A stretch of DNA of 51,570 nucleotides from Psychrobacter sp. JCM 18903 (lineage in GTDB: Bacteria; Pseudomonadota; Gammaproteobacteria; Pseudomonadales; Moraxellaceae). The notes beneath the pieces were generated by a model. It worked only from the letters and a program-made list of their open reading frames with translations. It had not been told where the DNA came from and made no database searches. Shown piece after piece: positions 41,334-50,119 of the stretch. Within the stretch, counting starts at the first letter, position 1. Each line of letters begins with the position of its first letter. The translations under genes and the position numbers were made by a program. Where the stretch lies: NCBI RefSeq assembly GCF_000586475.1, contig NZ_BAWJ01000021.1, forward strand, positions 1 to 51,570. The letters are read 5' to 3'.

Positions 41334-42173
41334 ATGAGCTCAGCTCCATCTTCCTCGCCTTCTTTGAATGAGCAAGCAAACAGCAGTCTTGATGATACAA
41401 CGCCTACCGCCATTAATGTAGATCCTAGCGAAGTCGACAAGTTTAATAAGTTGGCAAGCGAATGGTGGAGTAAGACGGGTGCATTTGCGACTTTGCATGA
41501 AATAAATCCACTGCGTTTAAATTGGATAGAAGAAAACGTCAAGTGCAGTTATCAAAATGACAGTGCTGATACGGACATTCATAAAACGGCTGAAACCGGC
41601 TTGGCTGGAAAAAAAGTGCTCGATGTCGGCTGTGGCGGCGGTATCTTGTCAGAGTCTATGGCACGTCGCGGTGCGGATGTGACAGGGATTGATTTGGGTA
41701 CCGAAAATCTAAAAGCGGCAGCGCTGCATGCAGAGCAAAGCGCTTTACATGAGACGTTGCGTTATCAGCATATCCCAGTAGAAGAATTGGCCAAAACTCA
41801 TGCAGGTCAGTTCGATGTGGTGACTTGCATGGAGATGCTCGAACATGTGCCTGATCCCAGCTCGATTGTGCAGGCGTGTTTTGAGCTATTGGCACCAGGC
41901 GGTGTTTGCGTGCTATCGACGATCAATCGAAACCCTAAATCATACCTATTTGCCATCGTTGGGGCAGAATATGTATTGCGCTTGCTCGATCGCGGCACTC
42001 ATGACTACGCCAAATTTATCACGCCAGCCGAATTAGATAAAATGGCAATTGATGCTGGATTCACACGTCAAGATATCATTGGCTTGCATTATAATCCGCT
42101 GACCAAGCGTTATTGGCTGGCTCAAAATGTCGATGTCAATTACATGATGGCAGTACATAAGCCACTGGCTTAA
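41334..42173 (+). CDS. ubiG: Ubiquinone biosynthesis O-methyltransferase
   Basis: SAM-dependent methyltransferase for the two O-methylations of ubiquinone synthesis. 279 residues; the first 30 are a Ser/Thr-rich extension, then DPSEVDKFNKLASEWWSKTG, HEINPLRLNWI, the SAM motif VLDVGCGGGILSESMARRGADVTGID, and CMEMLEHVPDP. AAGGA sits before the ATG. The ubiG-gph-SDR order supports the call and is shared with relatives such as Acinetobacter. Confidence 0.96.
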   Translation: MSSAPSSSPSLNEQANSSLDDTTPTAINVDPSEVDKFNKLASEWWSKTGAFATLHEINPLRLNWIEENVKCSYQNDSADTDIHKTAETGLAGKKVLDVGCGGGILSESMARRGADVTGIDLGTENLKAAALHAEQSALHETLRYQHIPVEELAKTHAGQFDVVTCMEMLEHVPDPSSIVQACFELLAPGGVCVLSTINRNPKSYLFAIVGAEYVLRLLDRGTHDYAKFITPAELDKMAIDAGFTRQDIIGLHYNPLTKRYWLAQNVDVNYMMAVHKPLA

Positions 42174-42248
42174 GCTGAATGCCGTATTTGGTTGTTTTCA
42201 TGCCATACTATTTCACTCAACACCTTATCTATATTAAGAGCATTCACT

Positions 42249-42959
42249 ATGAGCCAATTTGTAAAAGCGGTTTTATTTGATCTCGATGGGACATTAATCG
42301 ATACGGCTGCTGATTTTGTCCGTATTATCGGTAAAATGAGCCGCCAAAATGATTGGCAAGCACCCCCTGAAACAGAAATTCGCGAGCAAGTTTCTGCTGG
42401 TGCCTCAGCGATGGTACAGTTGATGCTACGTCATAACGATCAAATTGAGGTTAGCGAAAAAGCTTTACAGGAGTTTCGCCAACAGTTTTTAGATGATTAT
42501 GAAGCTGAGATATGCGTCGATAGTTGTGTGTTCGCTGAATTAGAAGACGTGTTGACTGCTCTTGAAGAAAAAGGGGTGCCATGGGGTATTGTGACCAACA
42601 AGCCGCGTTATTTGGCAGAGAAGTTACTAGACAAGATGCAGTTAGACGGGCGCTGTTCTGCTTTGGTCTGTCCTGATGATGTGTCTCGCTCAAAACCTGA
42701 CCCAGAGCCTATGTATGCGGCGTTAGAGAAGCTTGGTATCCCTCGCGGCGCCGCTGAAAGCGTTATTTATGTTGGCGATCATATCCGTGATATCGAAGCT
42801 GGTAATGCCGCTGGCATGCCGACGATTCTAGCTGCCTACGGTTATATCCCGCCTGAAGATCAAAAAAACCTAAAGAAATGGGGCGCAGATTATATTACTG
42901 ATACGCCTGAGCAATTAAATAAACTGTTGCTCTCATCTGGTAAATTTGACTATTTATAA
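42249..42959 (+). CDS. gph: Phosphoglycolate phosphatase-type HAD hydrolase
   Basis: HAD-superfamily phosphatase; Gph removes the phosphate from 2-phosphoglycolate produced during DNA repair. I use the ATG at 42249 (MSQFVKAVLFDLDGTLID), where homology starts; the frame is open to 42192. 236 residues with motif I DLDGTLID, motif II IVTNKPR, the motif III Lys in SKPDPEPM and motif IV GDHIRDIEAG. Some relatives in this family are UMP or N-acetylmuramate-6-phosphate phosphatases (MupP), so the exact substrate is less sure than the fold. Confidence 0.88.
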   Translation: MSQFVKAVLFDLDGTLIDTAADFVRIIGKMSRQNDWQAPPETEIREQVSAGASAMVQLMLRHNDQIEVSEKALQEFRQQFLDDYEAEICVDSCVFAELEDVLTALEEKGVPWGIVTNKPRYLAEKLLDKMQLDGRCSALVCPDDVSRSKPDPEPMYAALEKLGIPRGAAESVIYVGDHIRDIEAGNAAGMPTILAAYGYIPPEDQKNLKKWGADYITDTPEQLNKLLLSSGKFDYL

Positions 42960-43058
42960 ATCAAATTATAAATCGAGTCCGCCACACTCTATGTTTTTAA
43001 AGAAATACGATAAATACTTAGCATCCCAACTATTAAACGATAAGCAGTGAGCAATGCC

Positions 43059-43895
43059 ATGAGTGACAATATTAACCAGTCAGCTAGTCAGCAAGACCAC
43101 CAAAAAACCGTTCAAAGTCTAACTCAACCTTTAACTCATAACGATATTCGCAACTTTGTACCATCTGATAATTGTTTAGACGGTAAGACTATTTTGGTCA
43201 CAGGTGCAGGTGATGGTATCGGCCGCGTTGCCGCGCTGACTTATGCTCGCTATGGAGCGACAGTCCTGTTATTGGGACGTACCAGCAGCAAGCTTGAATA
43301 TGTTTATGATGAGATTGAAAGTCTTGGCGGCAAACAGCCTGCCATGCTACCGATGAATCTAGAAGGGGCAGCCTATGCTGAGATGCAGCAGTTAGAGGGG
43401 TTGATTAATAAAGAAGTCGGTCAGCTCGATGGTATCTTGCACAATGCGGGCATGCTTGGGCAGCTAACCCCACTTGAGATGTATGACGTCGATACTTTTG
43501 CACAAGTTATGAAGGTGAACTTTACCTCGACGTTTATGCTCACCCAAGCACTGCTACCACTACTTAAAGATGCTGAGAATGGTTCTATTGTTTTCACCTC
43601 TAGCACGGTCGGTACACATCCTCGCGCGTTCTGGGGTGCTTATGCGCTGTCCAAGCAAGCCGTAGAAGGTATGAGTGATATCTTTACCCAAGAGACGCAG
43701 AATACGACTAATTTACGTTTTAACTGTGTCAATCCTGGTGGCACTCGTACCAATATGCGCGCCCATGCTTATCCAGGAGAGAGTCCTATGAGCTTAAAAA
43801 CGCCTGAAGATATCATGGCAGGCTATGTTTGTCTGATGAGTGATGCCAGTATCGGGGTACGCGGGCAAGTGGTCGAGCTACAGCCAAAAGATTAG
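43059..43895 (+). CDS. Short-chain dehydrogenase, YciK-like
   Basis: NAD(P)-dependent oxidoreductase of unknown substrate. The ATG at 43059 gives 278 residues; a GTG at 43047 could add four more and neither has a strong ribosome site. After a Gln/Ser-rich N-terminus of about 35 residues comes the cofactor motif ILVTGAGDGIGRVAALTYARYGATVLLLGRT, then HNAGMLG, a catalytic Ser in FTSSTVG and YALSK (Tyr and Lys). It resembles E. coli YciK and follows ubiG and gph. Its physiological role is unknown. Confidence 0.85.
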   Translation: MSDNINQSASQQDHQKTVQSLTQPLTHNDIRNFVPSDNCLDGKTILVTGAGDGIGRVAALTYARYGATVLLLGRTSSKLEYVYDEIESLGGKQPAMLPMNLEGAAYAEMQQLEGLINKEVGQLDGILHNAGMLGQLTPLEMYDVDTFAQVMKVNFTSTFMLTQALLPLLKDAENGSIVFTSSTVGTHPRAFWGAYALSKQAVEGMSDIFTQETQNTTNLRFNCVNPGGTRTNMRAHAYPGESPMSLKTPEDIMAGYVCLMSDASIGVRGQVVELQPKD

Positions 43896-44056
43896 TCATG
43901 TGATTTTTTGCTAGGAAATGTCATTACTTAGCGCATTTATTCGCATACTTTCAGATTGAGGCATGCTCTAGTAGGTTGCAATTAATTATAAACAACCCCA
44001 TCTATTTGTTATTAAAGCGATTTGTAATATCTGATTATCGTAAATAGGATGAAGTT

Positions 44057-44323
44057 ATGGCAGGTGGTTGGTCAAGAGATGGTGCTGAGCATGAGCAAAT
44101 GGATGCAACGGTAAATGATGCATTAGAGCGGGCAAGACGTGCGTTGCCAACTGGCATCAGTGCCGAGATGTGTGATGAATGCGGCAAGCCTATTCCAGAA
44201 GCACGGCGGTTAGCAGTGCCTGGTATTCAGCATTGCGTCAGCTGTCAGACAGAACTTGAACAAGAGGCGAGAGCCGCTGAGTTGTTCAACCGGCGAGGTA
44301 GTAAAGACAGTCAATTACGTTAA
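44057..44323 (+). CDS. DksA/TraR-family zinc finger protein, YbiI-like
   Basis: 88 residues. A four-Cys zinc finger is formed by CDECGKPIPEARR and CVSC; the C-terminus NRRGSKDSQLR and the N-terminus MAGGWSRDGAEHEQM match the YbiI subgroup closely. It lacks the long DksA coiled coil with acidic tip, so it probably does not act on RNA polymerase exactly as DksA does. No proven function in the subgroup. It is followed by a shared convergent terminator. Confidence 0.88.
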   Translation: MAGGWSRDGAEHEQMDATVNDALERARRALPTGISAEMCDECGKPIPEARRLAVPGIQHCVSCQTELEQEARAAELFNRRGSKDSQLR

Positions 44324-44328
44324 AAAAG

Positions 44329-44378
44329 AAAAAGGGCAGATATTGCTATATCGAACAGCAATGTCTGCCCTTTTTTGT
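44329..44378. terminator. Bidirectional terminator between the YbiI-like and CobW-family genes
   Basis: A long hairpin with arms AAAAAGGGCAGA and TCTGCCCTTTTTT, with extra inner GCT/AGC pairing, gives T-runs on both strands. Confidence 0.92.
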
Positions 44379-44384
44379 CTATTA

Positions 44385-45641
44385 CTATATAACCAGTGCC
44401 ATTAGTTTACGGTCGCAGGTATCCCAATCGATAGAAGGTAGCGTCTCTATAGAAGATAAAAATGCTGTCCTATCTTGTTCTTCTGAGCGGTCGCTTTCTA
44501 CCGCTGTATCGTTGTCGTTATTAGCATTTGCCTCCAACTGTAATATAATCTCTAGCCGACTATCAACTTGTGCGCTGACCGTACTGGTGGTTAAGCTGTC
44601 AGGGGTAAAATTGATTTGTAGCCAGCCATCAGACGTATGCACCACACCTTTGATACGTTGCCAGTTCGGTAGCGTTAATAACCAGCTCTGTAACTCATCC
44701 GCTTTTAATATGTAGTGCGCTGGCAGTCGCCAACCCGCCAACTGTAACTCTTGCTGTTTTTCATGATAACGATAAGGTAGCTCAATATCTGTGTCGGTCT
44801 GCGCATTATCTTTGTTTGTAAAAGCGTCGGATGGCAAGGTGGTCGATATCGATAGGGCCTTACTCTGCGGTTGCAAGCTAGTAGTCGATTTTTGAGGGTG
44901 AACAATATTGACTGTGCGTTGTTTCGAGATAACCTGACTGGGCTTGGTTAGCTGCGTTTTCAACTCTGACACGCTTGATTCTGATAAAAGAATATTGGAT
45001 GAGTCATTTGTATCATGAGATATCTGCTCAGATGCTGCCCAAATAATTTTTACCTGTGCATTGAGCTTGGCTATCCATTGTTGCAGTGCTTGTTTTTCGC
45101 TATCGCTTAATTGAGCATAGCGATTAATGACTAACACATCGGCATCACGGACATGCGCTTGAAAACCGTCATGATGACGGTATTTATCTTGCTGCCATTG
45201 CACGCCACTCAGTACCGTTATTACTGCTTGCATATTGAGCGCTGTTTGCCAATGCGGTGCACTGAGCTGCATGATAAGCTCACGTGGATGAGCAAGCCCT
45301 GTGGGTTCGATGAGCAACCGCTGTGGATGATGCTCACTAAGTAGCCGACTGATAGCAATTTGTAATGGCAGCTGACTGGTACAACAAATACAGCCACCAC
45401 TGACTTCGCGTATCGCAATATTATCTTGCTCAGGCTTACTCTCTTGCGCGCTTGCCAGCAGCGCACCATCAATACCGATACGACCAAATTCATTGATCAG
45501 CAATGCCCAGCGCTCATCGGCAGGTTTGATAGCAAGCAGCTGATTAATCACTGTGGTCTTACCAGCACCCAAAAACCCTGTCACCAAGGTGCAGGGTATG
45601 TTTTGAAAAATAATAGGTTTTTTCACAGAGACACTCATCAT
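44385..45641 (-). CDS. CobW/COG0523-family metal-chaperone GTPase
   Basis: G3E GTPase thought to insert or deliver metal ions, zinc in several relatives such as YjiA, YeiR and ZigA. The GTPase core holds Walker A GFLGAGKTTVINQLL and NEFGRIGIDGALL, with the metal site GGCICC in VSGGCICCTSQLPL. The C-terminal CobW_C domain (GWRLPAHYILKADELQSWL, IKGVVHTSDGW) follows an unusual Ser/Thr/Gln-rich linker of about 100 residues that separates the domains. An ATG at 45641 or 45638 is preferred over a TTG at 45665. The metal and client protein are unknown; no zinc-uptake regulator site was recognised upstream. Confidence 0.87.
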   Translation of the reverse strand: MMSVSVKKPIIFQNIPCTLVTGFLGAGKTTVINQLLAIKPADERWALLINEFGRIGIDGALLASAQESKPEQDNIAIREVSGGCICCTSQLPLQIAISRLLSEHHPQRLLIEPTGLAHPRELIMQLSAPHWQTALNMQAVITVLSGVQWQQDKYRHHDGFQAHVRDADVLVINRYAQLSDSEKQALQQWIAKLNAQVKIIWAASEQISHDTNDSSNILLSESSVSELKTQLTKPSQVISKQRTVNIVHPQKSTTSLQPQSKALSISTTLPSDAFTNKDNAQTDTDIELPYRYHEKQQELQLAGWRLPAHYILKADELQSWLLTLPNWQRIKGVVHTSDGWLQINFTPDSLTTSTVSAQVDSRLEIILQLEANANNDNDTAVESDRSEEQDRTAFLSSIETLPSIDWDTCDRKLMALVI

Positions 45642-45698
45642 ATAGCAGTATTTGTGAGTAATCAAACACGGCCTATATTAAATGGAAATGATATTAGC

Positions 45699-45748
45699 GT
45701 GTGTCCTCAATTCAATCGATAATCGAAATTTTCAAAATGAGGACACAC
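45699..45748 (-). terminator. Palindrome downstream of ompR
   Basis: An 11-base perfect inverted repeat (GTGTGTCCTCA / TGAGGACACAC) with a 28-base central part lies 12 bases past the ompR stop. It shares AAAATGAGGACA with the palindrome at 39462. No long T-run, so it is either a weak terminator or a mobile-type palindromic repeat that landed after the gene. Confidence 0.55.
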
Positions 45749-45759
45749 TTAGTCAACAG

Positions 45760-46518
45760 TTAATCACTTTTAACGGTTTCTACTTCGGCTTCGTCAGGAA
45801 CGAATACGTAGCCTACACCCCAAACGGTTTGGATGTAACGCGCTTGTGAAGGGTTGTCTTCAATCAAACGACGCAAACGTGATACCTGTACGTCGATAGA
45901 ACGCTCCATCGCACCCCATTCACGACCACGCGCAAGGTTCATCAATTTATCACGTGTCAACGGCTCACGTGGATGCTGCACCAGTGCTTTTAGCACCGAA
46001 AACTCACCTGTCGTTAAAGTAACAACATTGCCGTCACGTTTAAGCGTACGTGTCGATAAATCAAGCGTCCAAGGTCCAAACTCAACCACTTCAAGCTGAT
46101 GGCTTGGTGCGCCAGGCAGCTCGCGATTTTGACGACGTAATACCGCTTTAATACGAGCCAACAGCTCTTTGGGGTTAAAGGGTTTTGGCAGATAATCATC
46201 TGCACCCGCTTCTAGACCAGCGATACGATCGGCATCCCCACCTTTGGCTGTCAGCATAATGATAGGAATGTCACCATTGTCTTCGCGTAGACGCTTACAG
46301 ATACTGATGCCGTCTTCGCCTGGTAGCATCAAATCGAGTACCACCAACGAGAAAAGCTCACGCTGCAACAGTTTGTCCATTTGACTACCATCATGAGCGG
46401 TACGAACGACAAAACCGTCGTCTTCTAGAAAGCGCTGTAATAAAGAGCGCAAGCGTGCATCGTCATCAACGACTAAAATTCGTTGAGTTAAGGTATCAGG
46501 GCTGTTATTTTCAGACAT
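45760..46518 (-). CDS. ompR: OmpR-type two-component response regulator
   Basis: DNA-binding regulator, in other bacteria responding to osmolarity and envelope state through EnvZ. 252 residues. The receiver domain has the acidic pair DDD near 18-20, the phospho-acceptor Asp62 in VVLDLMLPGEDG and Lys112 in YLPKPFNPKELL. The C-terminal winged helix (about 150-240) carries LTTGEFSVLKALVQHPREPLTRDKLM, RSIDVQVSRLRR and TVWGVGYVFVP, all close to OmpR. No histidine kinase gene follows; the next gene on this strand is the CobW-family gene behind a palindrome. Confidence 0.94.
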   Translation of the reverse strand: MSENNSPDTLTQRILVVDDDARLRSLLQRFLEDDGFVVRTAHDGSQMDKLLQRELFSLVVLDLMLPGEDGISICKRLREDNGDIPIIMLTAKGGDADRIAGLEAGADDYLPKPFNPKELLARIKAVLRRQNRELPGAPSHQLEVVEFGPWTLDLSTRTLKRDGNVVTLTTGEFSVLKALVQHPREPLTRDKLMNLARGREWGAMERSIDVQVSRLRRLIEDNPSQARYIQTVWGVGYVFVPDEAEVETVKSD

Positions 46519-46608
46519 ACAGGCATCCTCTTATAAAAATTATTATTAGTAGAAATTATCGTTAACAGTCAAGGCTAAAGGTTATATAGTTAAAATGATA
46601 TAAAGAAA

Positions 46609-46665
46609 ATACGGTGTCAGGTTCGTTGAGTCTACTATTTATAGTATTTTAACGTGCTGTCCTCA
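46609..46665. repeat. Dispersed intergenic repeat, copy B
   Basis: Matches copy A at 3161-3215 base for base over most of ATACGGTGTCAG, AGTCTACTATTT and TAGT, then diverges, ending at GTGCTGTCCTC. The TGTCCTC end also resembles the arms of the palindromes at 39462 and 45699. Confidence 0.65.
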
Positions 46666-46973
46666 TCGCTAAATTATCTTGAATCGACTATACAAAAAAA
46701 CTGTCTTTATTCAATGAGTGGTCAAAAGTAAAGGTCCGTCTCAATCCATCATAAATTTGAATACTATTGTTCAATGCGTCAGCGCGTACCAATATTTGCG
46801 CCTTGGATACTTTAGTGTATAAGATTGCACCACTAATTGCATCACCCATCAGGACAAATGCTGTATGCGTTTGTTTAACAAAGCGACAGAACCTATGATA
46901 TGAGACGATTTTCGCCGTAAAACCAGCGATAAATAACGAAAAGATAAAAAGGATTTTTATTCATGCAGCTTTT

Positions 46974-46981
46974 GCTATAAT
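46974..46981 (+). promoter_or_regulatory. Extended -10 promoter for tex
   Basis: TGCTATAAT is a perfect extended -10 element about 33 bases before the tex start codon. The -35 region is poor, which is usual for extended -10 promoters. Transcription would begin near 46988, giving a short leader. Confidence 0.5.
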
Positions 46982-47014
46982 GCAAAACTACATTTCTCAA
47001 CGATTGATACGTCT

Positions 47015-49561
47015 ATGAGTAGCACTGATACCTTAACGCCATCTCAAACCTCGACAAATGCACAGGTTTTGGATGCAACCACACACGCGAATATTCACGA
47101 CAAGCTTGCTCGCGCGCTTGGCATTAAGACTGCTCAAGTCAATGCGTTTGTCAAACTTTACGATGAAGGCGCGACCGTTCCATTTATTGCCCGTTACCGT
47201 AAAGAAAAGACGCAGAATCTTGACGATGCGCAATTGCGAGCTTTAGAGAAGTCGCTCAATTATGAGCGCGATATAGCAACCCGTCGCCTCAAAATTACTG
47301 AGCTGCTCAGCACGCAGGGTAATTTAACTGACGAGCTGCAGACGCGTATTGATAATGCGACGTCTAAACTTGAGCTTGAAGATATTTACTTGCCATACCG
47401 CCCGCGTCGCCGCTCTCCTGCCGCCAAAGCACGTGCTGCTGGTCTTGATGTGGCAGCGCAAGCCGTCTTGATGCAAGAAGTCACGCCAACTGACGCATTA
47501 GCAGACTATCAAGTGCAATCTAGCATTACCGATGATAGTGGTAATGAGATTGAGGTTGATTTTAGCGATATCACCAAGCAATTGGCTGGTGTACAAGCCA
47601 TCATCGTTGATGAATGGACGCAGGCATTGGGTTTACTAGACAATTTGCGCAGTGGCTTTGCCAAGACGGCGAGTATCGTATCTGCCGTTGCCAGTGAGGA
47701 AAAACGCGAAGTCGGCGAGAAATTCAAAGATTACTTCGAGCATAGCGAAAGCCTTGCGCGTCTGCCGAATCATCGTTTATTAGCGATGCTACGTGGTCGT
47801 CAAGAAAACGTCTTAGGACTTAAAATCGAAGGCGAAGACGCACCCTTTATCGAAAAAATCATCAAGCATTTTGAGCTTGATACAAAAGCTCCAGCCGAGC
47901 GTCAAGAGTTTTTGACAGAAGCGGCGACGAGTTTGTGGAAAGACAAATGGCGTCCGCATATTGAACACCGTTTATTGACAGAAAAACGTCTGACTGCTGA
48001 AGCAGATGCGATTGACGTGTTTGCCAATAATTTACAGCACTTATTAATGTCAGCGCCTGCCGGTCGCAAAGTAATTTTAGGCGTTGATCCTGGCATTCGT
48101 CATGGCGTAAAAATGGCCATCGTCGATGCTCAAGGTCACGTCATGTTAGATAGCGAAGACAAGCCTGTCGTCGCAACCGTTTATCCATTTGCCCCTGATA
48201 ATAAAATGGATGAAGCCAAAAAAGTCATCGATGAATTATTAAGCACTTACAACGTTGATTTGGTGGCTATCGGTAATGGTACGGCGAGCCGCGAAACAGA
48301 TGCGATGATTAAAGAAATTTTGGCTGCCAACTCTGAATTACAAGCCAAATCAGTTATCGTCAATGAGTCAGGTGCGTCTGTTTATTCAGCCAGTGAGCTT
48401 GCCACTGATGAGCTTGGTAATTTAGACGTTTCTGTACGCGGTGCGGTTTCTATCGCCCGTCGCTTGCAAGACCCTTTATCAGAATTGGTCAAGGTTGATC
48501 CAAAAGCCATTGGCGTTGGTCAATATCAGCATGATGTCAACCAAACGCAATTGGCAGATAGTCTTGATAAAGTCACGCAAGATAGCGTAAATGCGGTTGG
48601 CGTTGATGTAAATACTGCAAGCCCTGCTATCTTGGCACATATCGCTGGTTTGAATAAAAACGTCGCGCAGCAAATCGTGACCTATCGTAAAGAGCATGGT
48701 GCTTTTGAAAGTCGTGAATCATTAAAAAACGTTCCACGCTTAGGCGCTAAGACCTTTGAACAAGCAGCAGGCTTCTTGCGTATCCATGGTGGTAGTAATC
48801 CCCTTGATGCCACTGGTGTGCATCCAGAAAGCTATGCGCTGGTCGATAGCTTATTGGCACAAACTGGTAAAGCATTGCCAGAAGTCATCGGTAATGACGG
48901 CATATTAAATACGATAGATACCACTGCACTGGCTGCTAATGATGACAATATTAGTGTAACTGCTATCATCGATGAGCTAGCCAAACCAGCACGCGACCCA
49001 CGTCCTGAGTTTAAGACTGCTAACTTCCGTGAAGACGTTAACAGTATTAAAGACTTAGTAGAAGGTATGCAGCTTGAAGGCGTGGTGACCAATGTGACAG
49101 CCTTCGGTTGTTTCGTTGATGTTGGCGTCCATCAGGATGGTTTGGTACATATCTCACAAATGGCCAATGACTTTGTCGCTGACCCGATGAACCGGGTTAA
49201 GCCAGGTGATATCGTTTCGGTACGTGTCATCTCTATCGATGAAAAACGTGGTCGTATTGGCTTTAGTATGAAGCCAGAATCTGAAAAGCCTGCGCGCCCA
49301 GCAGCGAAATCGGCTGAAAGTACTGGTAATGATGAGAAAGTCAGTCGTCCACGTAGCGATCATGCAAATAGCAAACGCCCAAACAGTAGCCGTCCAGCGC
49401 TGATAAGCGCCCGTCGAAATCTCGCGGTAATCGTCAGGATAAAGACCATGCTAATAATGATCGTAGCAAAGCGCCAAGCTGATAAAGCAGAAGCACCTAG
49501 CAAAATGGGTACGTTTGGGGCGCTGTTACAGGAAGCTGGTGTGACTAAAACCAAAAAATAG
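47015..49561 (+). CDS. tex: Transcription accessory protein Tex (frame disturbed near C-terminus)
   Basis: Large RNA-binding protein affecting transcription and toxin or stress genes in other bacteria. 848 residues as read. Order: N-terminal helical Tex domain (NAFVKLYDEGATVPFIARYRKE), YqgF/RNase H-like domain (ILGVDPGIRHGVKMAIVD), helix-hairpin-helix (VDVNTASPAILAHIAGLNK... VPRLGAKTFEQAAGFLRI), and an S1 domain (EGVVTNVTAFGCFVDVGVHQDGLVHISQM). Between about 49397 and 49478 the frame reads hydrophobic ALISARRNLAVIVRI, while the neighbouring frame reads ADKRPSKSRGNRQDKDHANN, a normal hydrophilic Tex tail. One base is probably missing near 49397 and two near 49476, leaving the overall frame unchanged; the last 20 residues are again normal. 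Confidence 0.93.
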   Translation: MSSTDTLTPSQTSTNAQVLDATTHANIHDKLARALGIKTAQVNAFVKLYDEGATVPFIARYRKEKTQNLDDAQLRALEKSLNYERDIATRRLKITELLSTQGNLTDELQTRIDNATSKLELEDIYLPYRPRRRSPAAKARAAGLDVAAQAVLMQEVTPTDALADYQVQSSITDDSGNEIEVDFSDITKQLAGVQAIIVDEWTQALGLLDNLRSGFAKTASIVSAVASEEKREVGEKFKDYFEHSESLARLPNHRLLAMLRGRQENVLGLKIEGEDAPFIEKIIKHFELDTKAPAERQEFLTEAATSLWKDKWRPHIEHRLLTEKRLTAEADAIDVFANNLQHLLMSAPAGRKVILGVDPGIRHGVKMAIVDAQGHVMLDSEDKPVVATVYPFAPDNKMDEAKKVIDELLSTYNVDLVAIGNGTASRETDAMIKEILAANSELQAKSVIVNESGASVYSASELATDELGNLDVSVRGAVSIARRLQDPLSELVKVDPKAIGVGQYQHDVNQTQLADSLDKVTQDSVNAVGVDVNTASPAILAHIAGLNKNVAQQIVTYRKEHGAFESRESLKNVPRLGAKTFEQAAGFLRIHGGSNPLDATGVHPESYALVDSLLAQTGKALPEVIGNDGILNTIDTTALAANDDNISVTAIIDELAKPARDPRPEFKTANFREDVNSIKDLVEGMQLEGVVTNVTAFGCFVDVGVHQDGLVHISQMANDFVADPMNRVKPGDIVSVRVISIDEKRGRIGFSMKPESEKPARPAAKSAESTGNDEKVSRPRSDHANSKRPNSSRPALISARRNLAVIVRIKTMLIMIVAKRQADKAEAPSKMGTFGALLQEAGVTKTKK

Positions 49562-49578
49562 TTAATGTTAATAGTGAT

Positions 49579-49611
49579 AAAAAAGGCAGCCATTAGGCTG
49601 CCTTTTTTATG
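49579..49611 (+). terminator. Rho-independent terminator after tex
   Basis: Arms AAAAAGGCAGC and GCTGCCTTTTTT with a short loop; a T-run completes the element 20 bases past the stop. Confidence 0.92.
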
Positions 49612-49723
49612 GAATGTATCTAAAGATAGAAATTGTTAATGAACACTGATAACTGCTCAAACCTAACTCGCTGAATAACCTCTTTTCAATGATTTCAGCT
49701 AACAGCGGGATTTGTATCGTATT

Positions 49724-50119
49724 CTATAATTCTTCTGTGGCTTCTTCAGCTTCTTGTAATTCTTCTTGTGTGTCTAACGAGTCTTCTTCTTGCATCGCTT
49801 CTTCAGAATCTTGAATCACCTCTTGTTCGGCAGCCATTGCTTCTTGCTCCGCTTGAAGCTCAGTAGTCATCGGCTGTTGCTCAGCACTGTTGTTAACGTT
49901 TGCTCTTGAGATAATCTGTGTCTCACTAATCTGAAATGGGCTAGATTGATTGTCTGCTGAGGCATTATTTGTATTGTCACCTTCCATCTCAAGTGTGGTG
50001 GCGGTAGCCGCTGCTTGCACATCTACTGCCGCAGTATCAGCAGGTGCTGCCATCGCCAAACTTGGGATAGTGAGCGCAGCGCCAATCAGTAGCGATAAAG
50101 ATAGAGTACTTTTTTTCAT
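49724..50119 (-). CDS. Exported acidic Glu/Gln-rich protein of unknown function
   Basis: 131 residues. AAGGA lies 8 bases before the ATG. A clear signal peptide (MKKSTLSLSLLIGAALTIPSLAMAAP, cleavage near residue 24-25) supports export to the periplasm or beyond. The mature part has almost no hydrophobic core; its second half (about 85-131) is extremely rich in Glu and Gln with repeated EE-A-QE patterns, likely helical or disordered. No cysteines. No family recognised. Good signal peptide, ribosome site and start make it a real gene. Confidence 0.7.
   Translation of the reverse strand: MKKSTLSLSLLIGAALTIPSLAMAAPADTAAVDVQAAATATTLEMEGDNTNNASADNQSSPFQISETQIISRANVNNSAEQQPMTTELQAEQEAMAAEQEVIQDSEEAMQEEDSLDTQEELQEAEEATEEL

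Larger units (their letters stand above)
46519..47014. other. Divergent intergenic region ompR-tex
   Basis: About 500 bases without a gene. It contains the second copy of the dispersed repeat (46609-46665) and the tex promoter near its right end. The remaining part shows no coding signal. Confidence 0.5.

Noticed and set aside
43047..43061. GTG at 43047 as the start of the YciK-like gene
   Set aside because: An ATG four codons later gives the same protein; neither has a clear ribosome site, so the commoner codon was chosen.
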